DNA of 64,000 nucleotides from Penium margaritaceum (taxonomy: Eukaryota > Streptophyta > Zygnematophyceae > Desmidiales > Peniaceae). Position numbers and translations under genes: made by a program. A model generated the notes under the pieces. The model ran no database searches. It saw only the letters and a list, made by a program, of their open reading frames with translations, and was not told the DNA's origin. Below are positions 24,998-37,240 of the stretch, one piece after another. Where the stretch lies: assembly GCA_023375785.1 (NCBI GenBank), contig SZWC01000034.1, positions 142,843 through 206,842 of the forward strand, read 5' to 3'. The stretch's first letter is position 1. Every line of letters begins with the position of its first letter.

Positions 24998-25360
24998 ATG
25001 CCCATTGCACCACCACGAACACAAGCTCCCCACCATGAAGTGGCTAGCTTTTATGTGTGGATATGTGGCAAGAACTTCCTATCAATCATCGCCCTTGACG
25101 CCACCCATACCACGGTGACACTTCAAGTCCTTCAAGCAGTCGACTGGCAGCAGAAGATTCAACCAACAACCAAGGTGTTCGCGAATACATCCGGCGACAT
25201 GGACGCAGGACATGGTGTCGTGCCTAAGTGACCTTCCCCTACAAGGGCCTCATCCACAATGTTGTGCGGGTGCAGGTCACGGTGGCCCGCACCTACGATG
25301 TCTTGCTAGGAGTACATTATCTCATCCCCCGACAAGCAGGCCTGTTCTATGCGGATGGAG
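24998..25360 (+). pseudogene. Gypsy copy A: retropepsin-like domain
   Basis: Segment around IIALDATHTTVTLQVLQ at the position expected for the pol aspartic protease, between gag and RT. A second segment with the same ATHTTV core and a clear DTGAT occurs at about 28.2 kb. Retropepsins act as dimers to cut Gag-Pol. The active-site region here is degenerate. From about 25370 to 26140 follows a Pro- and acid-rich linker without a named domain. Confidence 0.6.
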
Positions 25361-26199
25361 TCATGTAGTTGACGTCATCAGGGTATACCACCTGTACAGC
25401 TCTGTTTTTGGGCCCAAGGACGTCAATTTCTACGAAGTTCGGTCACCCCTTCTCCTTGGAAGAAGCCCGTGCTGAAGACCATGTAGCCAGGAATTCTATC
25501 CTGGCATTCCCCAAGCATGATGCTCCTCCCGTGATTGCGCCACAAGTCGAAGAAGAAGAGATGATGGATTGCACACCCACACCCAAGCAGCCATGCCCTG
25601 AACGAGCACAAGCTACTCCGACGGATGATCCACCGCAGCTCCCCATGGGACCGATACCCAAACCGTTAGCAGAATCCCCCACATGGCTGTTCCTTCCCAC
25701 GACAGAACTCCACCCTGGTGACCTCAGCCGGGCCCCGATCACCTCACCTCATCCAGGGCCTCTTCAGGTGTCGAGCCGTCCACTCGTACCGGTAACTACG
25801 CAGCCAGCAATACCAAACGATCTTGCCAAGGAGGCGAAGCGTAAAGGGAAAATGCAGGTGTGTGACAACGACACTGCCATTTGTGAAGATGTCAGTTAAA
25901 AAGACTCAGACGAAGAACCCATGAGTGACGTCGGCTGGCTAGGCCTCGATGGTGAGCCACATCCACGTCAACCAAAGGCCCTCACTATCTCCCCATGTGG
26001 CTTCCGCAATTTCAACTTGCAGGTGTATGATTACTGGGATCCAGACCCAGATCTCGAAGTCGGTCTGGTGGGGGATGAAGAACTGCCACCACCCACAGTC
26101 CCACATCCTAACGATGGGACCACATGCTCCATGAGCGCCTAACAGAGGAGCAGAGGCAAGAAGTCAAGGTGCTTTTCATCTACCATGAAGAAGTATTTT

Positions 26200-27080
26200 C
26201 AGGCAAGTCAATGGAGATCGGCGCAGTCGACACGGTCCATGTCATTAACACAGGAGACGTACCTGCACATAAGAAGAGGGCTCAACGCCTGCTCTAGGAC
26301 CAGAAGGACATCATCAATGAGGGCCTGTGTGAGCTCAAGGAACAGGACATGATTGTCAAAGTGAAAAGCCCATGGCGCTCCAATCTAGTGGTTGTGGGGA
26401 AACCGGACGGCACAAAACGGTTCTGTGTTGACTTCCGTGACCTGAACAAGGTCACCATTGAAGATGCTTACCCCATGCCACTCATCGTCGACATCCAAGA
26501 ACGACAGCGCAGAAAGAGTTTGTTTGCCAACCTTGACGTCAAATCTGCCTTTCACACTATTCCTATGGATCGAAACTCTATGCTGAAGACGGCCTTCATC
26601 ACCCCGGACAGGCTATATGCCTTCACCCGTATGCCCTTCGGATTACGCAATGCCATTGCTAAGTTTCAACGCGTAATGGACCAAGTGCTCCGCAATGTTC
26701 CCAACGCATGTTGTTACGTGGATGACTTCATGGTCGCTGCGTTTAGCTTCCAAGAGCTGATGGCTTTGCTTGATGCCTTGTTTTCGGTCCTACGCTCCGC
26801 AAACCTTTGTTTGAAAGTCGCCAAGTATGTCATCGGGTCGGTAAGCATGGAGGTCCTGGGATTTATCATCAGTGCACAAGGAATATATACAGACCCAGCC
26901 AAGATTGCAGCCGTCTGTGAGTGGAAGCGTCCAATTACATCATCACAGGTCAAGATCTTCCTGGGGTTTGTCAGCTCTTACCGCAAGTTTATCCGTGATC
27001 ATGCTACGATTGTTCGTCCTTTGCAGTGCCTCACTCACCAAGATGAACCCTTTGAGTGGACGGAGGCCTGCTAGCTCGCA
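26200..27080 (+). pseudogene. Gypsy copy A: reverse transcriptase
   Basis: Clear Ty3/gypsy RT: KRFCVDFRDLNKVT (fingers), LFANLDVKSAFHTIP (first catalytic Asp region), FGLRNAIAKFQRVMD, CCYVDDFMV (YVDD catalytic motif), then EVLGFIISAQGI and the KIFLGFVSSYRKFIRDHA connection motif. About 240 residues are readable in one frame. The enzyme would copy element RNA into cDNA. Confidence 0.93.
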
Positions 27081-27099
27081 TGGGTCGAGATTACGCATC

Positions 27100-27640
27100 A
27101 TCTTATCATGACGCCAATGTTGGAATTCCCAAACTTCAGTTTGTCGTTATTCATCACAACAGACTTCTCACAGGAAGGTATTGGGGCTATCCCGTTTCAA
27201 CGCGGAGACGACGGCATGATGAGGGTGGTCTGCAACGGCAGCCGCGCGCTCAACGCCGCAGAAGCTAAGTATCCTTCTGTGAAAGTAGAATGTCTGGTGG
27301 TCTTATGGGCTATCCAGTTCTACAGCGATTACGTCACGAATGGGAAACCTTTCACCATCCTCATAGATCATCAGGACCTCTAATGGCTGCTTACGACGCA
27401 AAACCATGAGGGAATTATTGGCAAATGGGCCGTACTTCTATAATGACACAACCTCATGATCAAATATCAACCAGCATTAACGAACCGCAATGCATATTCT
27501 CTTAGCGGATTACTACGTGAAGGGTGGAAGGACCGCAGCTCCCACAAAACACCATTATATGGAGGTGGACCACCTCCGCACGAGCCCCCTCCTGGTGGAA
27601 CTGTTCTGATTCAAGGCCAAGCGCATTACCTCACCGTTTA
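27100..27640 (+). pseudogene. Gypsy copy A: RNase H-like domain
   Basis: FITTDFSQEGIGAIPFQRG, SRALNAAEAKYPSVKVECLV and the FTILIDHQDL core are typical of the gypsy RNase H that degrades the RNA strand during cDNA synthesis. It directly follows RT. The copy B equivalent is at about 39540-40110. Confidence 0.88.
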
Positions 27641-27719
27641 GGAGTACCGCTGGGCATATCATCTTGAGGACTTCCCTCAATACGACGTGAACGTAGGCCA
27701 CATCAATGTGCGATGAAGA

Positions 27720-28190
27720 ACCGACCTCTTCAAGAATGTGCCAGGATGGACGCACAAGGAATACGAGGATTGGCTTCAGCGCATGCAACACGACCCTGCC
27801 CCAGCACCCATGGCGCACACTCCGCCAGTTGTGACGCCGACGCCACCAAGTGCGGTCTGTTCATCAGAGGCGGACGCCATCCGGCAAATTTTCGACCGAA
27901 CCCACCTCGTGCTGCCTTGGATGGAAGTCCTTACTCATCTGCCGGGGCAAATTACACAACTTGAGACTTTCTTCGGGGAGACTAACGCTGCGCTTGCACC
28001 ATCCGAGTGGAGAGTGAACTGTAGGCTCACATTGCCGGGTCACCGCATGATGTGGGATCATGTCGATGAAACTCGGCGGGCCATTCACGACATTCTCGAT
28101 GCGGGGGCCCTTGCATGGCAACCCATGACCATGTGCCGCCAACCGTTGCCGGAGTACATCTATAAAGTGATCTCATGCACTATCTGCATC
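27720..28190 (+). pseudogene. Gypsy copy A: unassigned segment after RNase H
   Basis: A readable stretch (VPGWTHKEYEDWLQRMQ, Pro/Thr-rich linker, then IRQIFDRTHLVLPWMEVL and MMWDHVDETRRAIHDILDAG) that I cannot place in a family. Mostly helical by composition. It lies between RNase H and the second protease-like domain and is absent from copy B, which is cut by the copia insertion near its equivalent start. Confidence 0.45.
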
Positions 28191-28194
28191 GCCG

Positions 28195-28650
28195 GGTGTA
28201 ATTCGTCGCTATTGTGGATACAGGGGCGACGCATACCACAGTCGCCATGCCTGTCATTTGGCGGCATAATTGGTCAAACCTCATCCGAGCCGTCGACCTC
28301 TGTTTCGGTACCGCGGGAGGGAAGATCACCCAATCCAAGGGCCAGATTGATTTATTTCCCCTTCGGGTCGGAAATATTCACCGGAGCTTGCCGGTCCAAG
28401 TGTGTGAAACGTCCATGTATGATGTCCTCCTCGCGAACAACTGGTTGAATGCATGCGACGTGATAATTTTGCCTGGGGAAAATGCACGACGTAGCACGAC
28501 GATGACGGGACGCCATCATACGTCCCGATTCAATTTGAAGAAACGGAAGTTCCACATCAGCAAGACGCTCCATTGCTGTCGGGGCAGGCCTCCCCCACCA
28601 GCCGCTCAGCGCAAGCGGGCGATTGATCCACCCGAGCACGCTTCATGAGA
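28195..28650 (+). pseudogene. Second retropepsin-like domain after RNase H
   Basis: DTGATHTTVAMPVIW at about 28215 carries the D-T/S-G aspartic-protease signature and shares ATHTTV with the upstream domain near 25.1 kb. Further on, VCETSMYDVLLANNWL fits the second half of a retropepsin-like fold (compare YDVLLG in the family). A protease downstream of RNase H is not the normal gypsy order. It may be a nested piece of a second related element, or a true duplication. Confidence 0.7.
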
Positions 28651-29111
28651 ATCGTCGTTGATGCACCGGCATCGTCCACGGACAGGAGCGACTCTCCGGA
28701 GGATCATGCAACGTATTCAACGGAGGTGCATGCCCATATCACACGACGCAGGCAAACGACGACACGAGCTTCAGAAGACATCGTCTTCTTAGGAGAATGC
28801 GTCTCCATGCGATCACGGGGATTCAAGGTGAGCGTCCAACATATCAACGTGACCTGGAACCTGACATGCCCCTCGTCCTCCGACAACTACGGCGGCACGC
28901 CCATCCCGCCGGGCTGCCCCGGATCGCTGGGGCGCCCTCTCGCGGATCAGGACAGTGGCCCTCAATTTCTCGTTCACAAAGTTCACACCGTTTACGCAGC
29001 CCCCAGTCAACGACAAAGACAACCACAGTTCTGGACACTGTGGAACACACTTACCGCGTAACCACTACTGGAGAATAGCGACAGACCGACACCACCAGCC
29101 CCACACCAGAG
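28651..29111. other. No domain seen
   Basis: About 460 bp between the second protease-like segment and the coiled-coil segment. Open frames on both strands give Arg/Ser/Pro-rich peptides without motifs. No repeat or RNA gene was noticed. Confidence 0.5.
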
Positions 29112-30533
29112 ATGGCCCACACCGACTGGGCCCGGTACGAGTACGTACTCGCTGAACGCATGGTGAACGCGGCTGCTGCTTCTGAGGTCGAGGCCTGCGC
29201 GCTCGCAGCGTTTCTCAATATGGCGGAAGCAGAAGACCTTCTCCACACCTTGTGTATGGATGACCCTTGCCCGGCACCCACACCCTCACCGGAAGTACCT
29301 CACCCTCATAGCAACGAGGCACTATGGCAAACATTTGCGCTTCACATCACCCATAATCGAGCATGGACAGTCAGAGTGGAGAGACTCTGGGAGCAGCATA
29401 GGACGTGGGTGAGGACGTACGCGGACCATGTACGCAGCTCTGCGGCCAACCTGGCTCAAGTGAGGAACGCCCTCGCTGCGTGCGAGTCCACCCGCGCTGA
29501 CAGACAGCAGCGAGTTCAGGTCCAAGAAAGTTGAGCAGCGGCAATCCAAGCAAGAGTGAAAGAGGTGCGGCGCCTACAAGATGAATGGAACGAGGCTGCG
29601 GATAGAGGTGACGAGCCACCCACAGCGGAAGGGCAGCGTCTTATTGACCAAAGAGCAGAGTTGGGCCGAACCCTTCGGGCAACACGTGCAGAGATGGCTC
29701 GTTTGATTCTAGGGCTGCAGCAGCTCGAGGCGTAGTTGCCAGATCTGCAGCAGCTACAAACCGAGTGTGAGGAGGAGTGGGCAGCCGATTGTGCGAGACT
29801 GCAGGATATGTCGCAACAACGGGCAAGGGTCCTGGCCCTCCGGTAGGATGTCTCCCAACAATACCGTACCATCTACATGCTCGTTGATCAGGCGAAACAA
29901 CTCATCGATGAGCGCGCGCAGTACCTACAACAGCAATTGATCCGTGATGTGGCCCGCGTGTTCATCACCAGTGCCATGCACAGGCTACAGGACAAGTCGG
30001 ACGAGTACCTCGAAGAATTGCGGCACCTGTATCCGTTGGACTTTTCCACTGCTGCCGGACCAGCAGCCTTCTCTTGTTTCCTACACTGGACCATGACCCC
30101 CACCTACCCAGAACGAACCCAGCCCAACCTCCTTCCGTTCATGGCATGGAATTTTCTTCTGTACCATCACGACTTCCTCCGCTTTCTTTACCCCCTCCAC
30201 CTCTCTCTTCAGCGAGGAGCGCGAGCTTTCCGCTGCTTTCTCGACAGGACGGTGCAGTATCGCCAGCAAGGTCCTCTTCCTGCAGACCTGCATCCTTTTG
30301 CTCACTATGGGATCATGCTGCGGGCTTCATACCGCCATGTGGAGGCAGATCGACAGGATCATGCGGGTCTCATAGTTATCTTCTCGGTACAAACTGATGA
30401 CCCTCCTGACGCGATGGCACTGAGGGTGCTCATGCGCTGGCTTCACCGTCAGCGGCTTGGCCCTTCCTCTTGGCATCTGATTCAGGCACCAGTGGTGAAG
30501 AATCGCCCTGCGACCGTGAGGAGCATTTCTTAG
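29112..30533 (+). pseudogene. Coiled-coil and helical protein-like segment
   Basis: Broken coding-like stretch on the plus strand. The early part has RYEYVLAERMVNAAAASEVE and SNEALWQTFALHI. Later there are long Gln/Glu/Arg/Leu heptad-like stretches (LVDQAKQLIDERAQYLQQQ), then aromatic-rich words (PFMAWNFLLYHHDFLRFLY, RAFRCFLDRTVQYRQQG). I do not recognise the family; a Gag-like structural role is one guess. The location between the extra protease and the integrase is unusual. Confidence 0.5.
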
Positions 30534-31240
30534 CTAACCGTCTACCATCAATTGCCGTCCCGCCCTCGGTGTCCGCCCTTCCTCCCTTGACATCCACTCA
30601 GGTGGGGAGCATCGCGGGTCCGCCGCACCCTCGACCCGCGCCGCCCGTGGCTGTTGCAACCACATATCGAACGACTGCGTCACCTCCTGTGGATCAGCTA
30701 CCGACTTCTCTTGCTTCCCCTCCACCCTCCTCTCCTCCTCTCCGAATAGGGTATTAAATCGTGCTTCCAGTCTTCGGTCCTCTCCCCCGCCCGCTCTCTC
30801 CTCCCTCTTCCCCTACTGCTCCTGTGCCATTGGCATCCCCGGCGGCAGCGCTGCCGGTGGATCATCCACCGTCCTGAGGCGGACCGAGAGTTGCACCAGC
30901 CTCCCCTCCCCTCCCGGACTTGCATGCCGCGCCGGGGGCTACACCAGCTCCGGTGGATAATCCACCTGCCATCCTTGAGTTTGCGCATGCAGGAGTCCTC
31001 CCTACTAGGGCCCGCGGGCCATTGGTTGATGCGGCACTTGTCATGCCTCCAACACCGCGCGGCGTGCTTCCTCCCGTAGCCAGCGTCCGGTCACCACGAC
31101 CTCCACAGGCACGGCAGACCCAACCATCACACGCAGCTCCTCCAGGCGCCCACAGACTGACGCCCTCCCACCAGTGGAGGGCAACGAGCAGCACCAGGCC
31201 GAGTCTACGGGTGGAAGAGCGCCCCACCACCGGAGACCTT
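30534..31240 (+). pseudogene. Pro/Ala-rich segment before integrase
   Basis: High-GC, Pro/Ser/Ala-rich sequence (PPSVSALPPLTSTQ, HPRPAPPVAVATTY) with repeated GTGGATCATCCACC and GTGGATAATCCACC words near 30858 and 30952. Looks like a disordered linker. No named domain. Confidence 0.4.
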
Positions 31241-31247
31241 TGAGGAA

Positions 31248-32260
31248 ATGCGACGTCGCTTCCTGGCCCTGGAGCACTGGCAGCAGGAGCCACCAGTCAA
31301 AACATACGAGTGGTCAGATTGGGCACGAGCCCAAGTCCTATCTGGTGGTCTCACCATGGTGGAAATTTACCCGGTTGCCCATGTTCGCTCCGATGCCAAA
31401 GCCACGCTCGACAAGTTTGTGTGGCTGCAGGGGCGGCTCTGTAGGCGTGAGGATGACGCGTACCCACCGTGCTGGTGCACCCCTGTGATGCTGCGGGACA
31501 AACTCATCATGCAAGAACACGACCGGATGCACGCACACTCTGCCACCATGTATGAGACTCTCGTCCCAAAGGTCTACTGGGTGGGATTGAAGAAGCAGAT
31601 TGGGGAGGTTATTGCCACATGTGGGACTTGCATCTGTCATCACCCTCGCCAACGGATCCATCAGCCCTGTTTTGTGTGCGCCCGCCTCGGGCCACCAATG
31701 GAGAGGGTTGCAATTGACTTTCATGGCCCCCTCCGTACCACCCAACGCAAGAACGTGTACTGGATTCTCGGCATCGACCACATGACCAAGTGGGTCATGG
31801 CTCGGGCGGTCCCCAAGGCAGACGCAGCACACGCCGCAGCGTTCATGAAGGAAGAAGTCATATATTGGGGAGGTGGATGCAAGATCATCCAGTGTGACAA
31901 TGGCTCGCACTTCGCACGGACATTCGCAGAAGTGGCGGCATACTTCAACATCAGGATTGAGAATGGAGCACCATACCGGCCGTAGGCGCAAGGCCAGGTC
32001 GAGCTTATGGATGGGGCAATCATGCAGACCATCCCAAAGTTGTCGGATGACAATGCACCGTGGGACGAGCAGCTCGAAGACATCGTCTACGAATACAAAA
32101 TCACACCTCATTCTTCTACTAGCTTCTCACCCTACATGCTGCGTCACGGCCAGCAACATTGGACCATGGCTACCATGCCGCTCATGCCTGACGCGCCGAT
32201 GCTGCCATGGGAAGAGGGTGCGACGGGGTGGACTTCATAAAACAACGAGGTGCCTGGCTT
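31248..32260 (+). pseudogene. Gypsy copy A: integrase
   Basis: Zinc-binding HHCC region (MQEHDRMHAHSATMYET ... TCGTCICHH), then the DDE core with VAIDFHGPL, DHMTKWVMARAVPKADA, IIQCDNGSHF and the downstream Q-G-Q-V-E-L motif, then SFSPYMLRHGQQ. Integrase joins element cDNA to host DNA. Sequence words (FHGP, PYMLxxGQ) resemble the second integrase at 45.7-46.9 kb, so the two belong to related lineages. The segment ends at the duplication join at 32285. Confidence 0.9.
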
Positions 32261-32285
32261 CAAAGGTACGTCAAAGAGGCTCAAA

Positions 32286-32510
32286 CTGTACTGTGTTTGG
32301 ACACTCTAACCGTGGCTGCCTGGTGTTACGATCAATAGAAGTAAAAGTCACTTGGATACATTTGTGGTTATGGTCAGTGGCACATGCCAACTTTGTCAGG
32401 GCATTGTACTCAATAGCCACACCGAGCCACCAATATTCTATCGTGTTTATAGTAGCAAGGTCATGCCCAATATATCTGAAATGTGATTAAGCACTCTGAC
32501 TGTGGCTGAC
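32286..32510 (-). repeat. Satellite stub at the start of unit B
   Basis: About 1.2 monomers of the 190-bp satellite, matching 17017-17241 base for base with some changes and cut at the same GTGGCTGAC before the LTR-like start. Because integrase sequence lies directly to its left, the stub marks the exact join of the tandem duplication. Confidence 0.93.
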
Positions 32511-33234
32511 TGTTAATGATGTTTCGTTCATCCACCAGAGTATGGGGGGAGGAAGGAGCTGGGTCCCGGTTAAAGAGGAGGAAGGGGAGGTCAATGAATC
32601 ATCCGACGGCCGCTCGATCGAGGAAAGAAATTGCGAGAAGGGCAGTTCAATTCCGGGAAGCAACGGGGCGCGAAGGAAGATATTGCTGCGGACGCCGTGA
32701 CCCGACCAGACCTGCCGAGAGGGAGGGAAGGCGGCCCGAGGCTGGCTTGATGGTAGCGGAACCGCGTCCGCACCTCAAAAGAAGGAGCGGTACTCAAGGC
32801 ACCTTATCCAAAGGCGTTTTGATGTGCGAGCCGCGAAAGGGGCTAGCCAGCGGGATGGGATCTTGGGAAGCGGTGTGAGGAGAAGATAAGAAGAGGAGGA
32901 CGAGAAGAGGACCGACTGTTGACGAGAACCGACTGCTAATGCAATACCGTTGATCCTGAGCTCCAAAGACGCTGAAGCTGACGGTGGAGCACTGACATTG
33001 GACGCTTCTGCTCCCGACTCGCGAGACGGCATTCACCATTGGCGAGCAACGTTGCTGACCCCTCGCCTGACCTGGGTGTGGGAGGCTGGCCCAGCAGCCG
33101 TCGGCCGGACTGAGAGATTGCTGTCCCTCAGTCAAACCAGACCGTCGAGCGGGACCCGCGTCCCGTCTCGCGACAAGTTAGAGCAGGGAAGCTAGACCGG
33201 ATCAGGAGTGTAGGAGAAGTGTGCGTGTGAGAGG

Positions 33235-33843
33235 GTGTACTGTCATCCACGGATGGGAAGGCTGTTTCGTGAGGAGCACATCACGGAGCCATCATGGCCT
33301 GGACTTGAGTTCCCACGGGAGCACCAGCCACCCAGCTCCAAGCGCGGTCCCCGAGACTCTCTAGTGTCCTTCTACGCCATCTGCAGCTGCTGCAATGTGT
33401 CTCGTCGGCTTGGCGCACGCACGGTTCTGGGAGTGATGCAATGGTTGCGTCATCCCGCCGATGGAGCCATGGAGCAGTTTTGGCAACCGTGGCAGCAGAG
33501 ACTTGCACGCGACAACGAGCCCCACCGCGTGGAGAGCTGGCAGGAGGTCGCGCATGACGTCGGGCGGCGTGCTGCAGAGGCGCCTGAAGAGCGGGCCGAG
33601 GCGTACCGAGCATACCAGCGCTATCAGCAGGAGCTCGCCCGCCTGCGAGAGGAGGACTCGGCACGTGCCCGTTCCCGTGCAGGTCGACATACTGACGGAC
33701 CACTGGAGTTACATCGGGCCGTTCCACGAGCAAACAACGAAGGCGGCATACACCGCACGGTGCTTGTGCAAAGACCAGCACCGGTGGATGATCCGGTGAC
33801 TCAGGAACCTTACGGTTTACTTGTTCTGCTTGGTGACGCCTAG
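33235..33843 (+). CDS. Open frame upstream of gag in copy B
   Basis: 202 codons, the partner of the frame at 17965. The shared region holds REEHITEPSWPGLEFPREHQ-type sequence, a CSCCNVSRRLG cysteine pair and the helical RAYQRYQQELARLREEDSAR stretch; the C-terminus differs from copy A. Differences between copies look moderately conservative, but the pair is too similar to prove selection by eye. Unknown function. Confidence 0.4.
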   Translation: MYCHPRMGRLFREEHITEPSWPGLEFPREHQPPSSKRGPRDSLVSFYAICSCCNVSRRLGARTVLGVMQWLRHPADGAMEQFWQPWQQRLARDNEPHRVESWQEVAHDVGRRAAEAPEERAEAYRAYQRYQQELARLREEDSARARSRAGRHTDGPLELHRAVPRANNEGGIHRTVLVQRPAPVDDPVTQEPYGLLVLLGDA

Positions 33844-34620
33844 GTTACTGATTGTGTGGTTAGGAGAGAAATGCTGATTGATTGTACTCCCTCTTTGGTT
33901 TGAAGGTAATTACTTTGATTGTTCAAAGTCATCTTGCTTGGGTTGTTAGGAGGAATTCTCTTAGCCAGTGTCATGTTGTCCGATGCATGATTGACCGTTG
34001 GTGATTAGTTAAAGTGAGTGAATCTAACAGTTAGAATAACCACACTAATTGTCATGAGATTAGTCAAAATCCCGGCCAGAGAAGTATGGGTCATTAGGAG
34101 AAGGAGGGTGTGTGTGTGATATATTCCAAGCACTAATTCGGTGGATGATCCGTCGAGTGATTAAGAAGAGTTACCCGGTCGATGAAACATGCTTTGATCA
34201 AACAGGAGCAAAAAGAGTGATACAGGATAGGGCAGAGTTGGAAAAGGAAAGTAAGCGGAGCCGTAGGGATAGCGCAGAACGAACGACATCCAAGGAGCTG
34301 ATCCTCGTATGCTTTCAGACCCGATTCCGGCCAAAGGGGAAAAAGGGTATAGCAGCGTTAATGGTGCGGTGAGTGTGGACTCACTTGTTTTGTGCGACGA
34401 GTATGATATGCACCTGCAGATCAGTCTATGGTTCGGAGCGCGGTTCTCTAAGGAGGGAGCTGTCAAATCTTCCACCGGACGGAAGACACTGTAGGCGACC
34501 CGTCACCGTAACCCCAACGATTCCCCTGATAACGGTGGTGTCTCCCTGCCAACCTACGAGGCGTGAGGATAGAGCGACCGTGCCGGTAAATCAGTTGGCT
34601 GTACCATTGGCAACATAAGG

Positions 34621-37240
34621 ATGAGCCCCAACGCACTCTATGTCTCCGAAAAAGAAAGGATGAGGCGAACCGCCGCCGTGCGTCATTACGAGAGAAGCCC
34701 AGAAGATCCTCCGGGGCTCAATCCTAAATTTGAGTGGGATCCGGTGGATGATCAGTCCCCGCAATTGTATAATGAAGGAGACAAGACGGACCTCAACGAA
34801 GAAGAAAAATTTCACCTGCGACGGCCTGAGGAACTCCGTGAATAGAAGGCTATCCGACAGGCACGGTTGGCCAATCCCTCCCAAGAGGACACGGAGGAAG
34901 ACGACATGCGCCACCCAGACGGGCAGCACGACTCCATGCAGGTGAACAACTATGTATCAAACGAAGAGCATGAGCTTGAGGCGGACGAAGGGCCCGTCTT
35001 GCTCCATACAGTCACGACGCCAGATGGAATGACCGTTTACAAGGCACTGGACATGACGCCAATGCAGGACGCACCGCGGCGCCTTGACTTATCTACCCCA
35101 AGGGCGTCCTCACCTGCACCTATTGTCACCCATAACGAGGATTGTGCAGACTTGGACGTTGCCCAGGAGGACCAAGCAGAGGAAGAAGAAGTATCGTTGG
35201 ATCACCCTTTGGTGCATGCCTTACACGCCCTACATCAACCCGTCACCTTCTGTCCTCGGGCATTCCCCTCTCGTCCAACCATTCACCCTCGTCGACCGGC
35301 CTCGGACAGCGGTGTGTCTCCACCACGAACAAAGAGGACCTTGGAGGCGGTGGGACAATGGCCAAGGAAAACCCGACGGGAAGGCCCATCCATCGTGACT
35401 TCACGTCATCCAGATGCTGGACAACAACTCCAACACCAGCAGCAAACGAGCAAGGCATCCTCCATTTTGGGAGCGTCGCACCGCCGAGAAGTCCCGGCTC
35501 AAGGAGGAATCAATGCTTCATCCACGGCCGGACCCACCAGACAAGTACGAGCCTTGGGGGACACACACATCCCGACAAGGGCTCCGTCAACCAAATATAC
35601 CGTACCACCTATCCAGTCAAAGATGCAATCATCTCATCATCAAGCAAGCAAGACATCGGCCACACCTGCGGCAGGAATACTCGAGGAAAGACCCCAAGTG
35701 ACGGTTGGTTCAACCGGACCTGGGCAAGGATATGTGGCTCATGGAGGCAAGCAGTACACCGTACGAGTACAAGCAAGTTCCGCAAGACAACACATGGGAA
35801 GTTTTGGACTGGGAGGAACCGATGCAGGAAGTGCTCGACCAAGGGGAGTAGTAGTCGCTTCATCGGCTGGTACTAGGGCAGTTGGCCTGGCGCAAGCACA
35901 TCGACCCCACCTGGGGGCCCCGCCACGGGCGCAGGTGCTAATGGTGCCTCCGTAGGAACTGACTTTGAACCCAGCGGCGAAGGCTTCTTACACTCTCCCA
36001 AAGCCCAACGTCTTCAAGGCTGAACCAGAGGAGGACCCGACCATGTGGCTGTTCAAGTTGGGCACTTGTCTCGATTATGGGTTGTTATCTCCTGACTACA
36101 TTGTCCCAGCGGTGCACCTAGCGCTACAATGGAAAGCTTTGGAGTGGTTCACTGCACAGCATAAGAAACGTCCTTTTGCTGACTTTGATGATTTGGCGAA
36201 TAGGATGACCAAGCGTTTCGACATCATGAGCCTAGAAGAAGTAGAGCTCCACATTCGTACCATCTGCATGAAGGCTGGAGAAAACATCAAGTTACACAAC
36301 GACAAGTTTACCAAGATCTCGGTGTGATGTGTCGACATACCATTGCGCATGAGTAAGGAGTATTACCGGGATTCTCTTGTCTCGGCGATCGCTAACACAT
36401 TGGATTTACGACAGTTGAGCACACTGGACGCACTGAAGGAGGAAGCTGAACATTAGCAAAGGGAAATCAAACGACGAGCGACTCGAGAACAGTTTGCTCC
36501 AAAGGAACATGTGGCCCTACTATTCGCATGCCTACAGGAGCTTCAACACCCAACCTGATGAACCCCCATAACTACCCACCTGAGAGTTGCTATAGATGCA
36601 GAGAATTCACCCATCGGCACTAAGAATGTCCCAATTCTACCCTAATGCTAGGCGTGCCACCCACAGGAAGACAATACCAAGGACGCGGACCAGTTGGACC
36701 AGGACCTGCCGCTACACGGCAAGCTGTTCGTCCCAACATCACCGCGCGTCCCTCTGGTCCGGTGGGCAATGGGCCGGCGCAATGGAAGGCGTATGCGCAG
36801 CAAAGGGAGACGGGAGAGACACTAGCTGCTACTCAACCATCTACCTCAGACACGCATGTACGGAATGTGAAGCTCAGTCTTCCCCGCTCCGAATAACACA
36901 CCTTGGAGACTCCCCCAACGGCTGAAAAACGAGAACTGGTCACGGTGGCTCAAGTACAAGGTGTGGAAGGATGGTCGATTCTGGAGATGTATGAGCGCAT
37001 GCGCCAGTACAAAGAGCAACAGGAACGTGCTGAAGCAGACCTGCAAACATGTGTCGAATCGCGCTCGACTCGGTTACCAAGTCAGATTTCAGCGATGTCC
37101 CCGAAGCCCCCACCCGAACCGCGCTCGCGCCCTCCAAGGGGTCCCACGCCTCCACATTGCCAAAGGGTGACCTTTGCGCCTTCAGCATGCAACGAGCCCA
37201 CGGCAAGTGCCCTGACCTCCTTCCACCGCCCCTTTTAGGA
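34621..37240 (+). pseudogene. Gypsy copy B: gag region
   Basis: Starts MSPNALYVSEKERMRRTAA. The N-terminal acidic region is followed by a Ser/Thr/Gln-rich middle (about 35.3-35.9 kb, not preserved in copy A). The capsid-like domain comes next (MWLFKLGTCLDYG, ALEWFTAQHKKRPF, about 36.0-36.3 kb), then a zinc-knuckle region near 36.6 kb, and a Pro/Gln-rich, then helical tail to about 37.2 kb. This copy shows the gag layout better than copy A because no element interrupts it. Confidence 0.75.

Larger units (their letters stand above)
17017..32285 (+). repeat. Tandem segmental duplication, unit A (15,269 bp)
   Basis: Unit A starts inside a satellite monomer at CTGTACTGTGTTTGG and ends inside gypsy integrase sequence; the next base begins unit B with the same satellite word. 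The offset is constant at 15,269 bp at the satellite stub (17017/32286) and at the LTR-like start (17242/32511), and about 15,280 by the gag start (19341/34621). Identity is roughly 90-95% by eye. Unit A alone carries the LTR-element insertion at 20074, so that insertion came after the duplication, or was absent from the strand that gave rise to unit B. Confidence 0.88.
17242..32285 (+). mobile_element. Ty3/gypsy element, copy A (fossil)
   Basis: Parts in order: LTR-like leader (17.24-19.34 kb), gag (from 19.34 kb, interrupted by another element, then 23.5-25.0 kb), retropepsin-like domain (about 25.0 kb), RT (26.3-27.1 kb), RNase H (27.1-27.6 kb), extra segments (27.7-31.2 kb), integrase (31.25-32.25 kb). 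RT-RNase H before integrase places it in Ty3/gypsy. No right-hand LTR is present; the unit ends at the duplication join. It looks old and broken, with more than ten interruptions by eye. The 3.5 kb between RNase H and integrase is unusual for the family. Confidence 0.85.
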
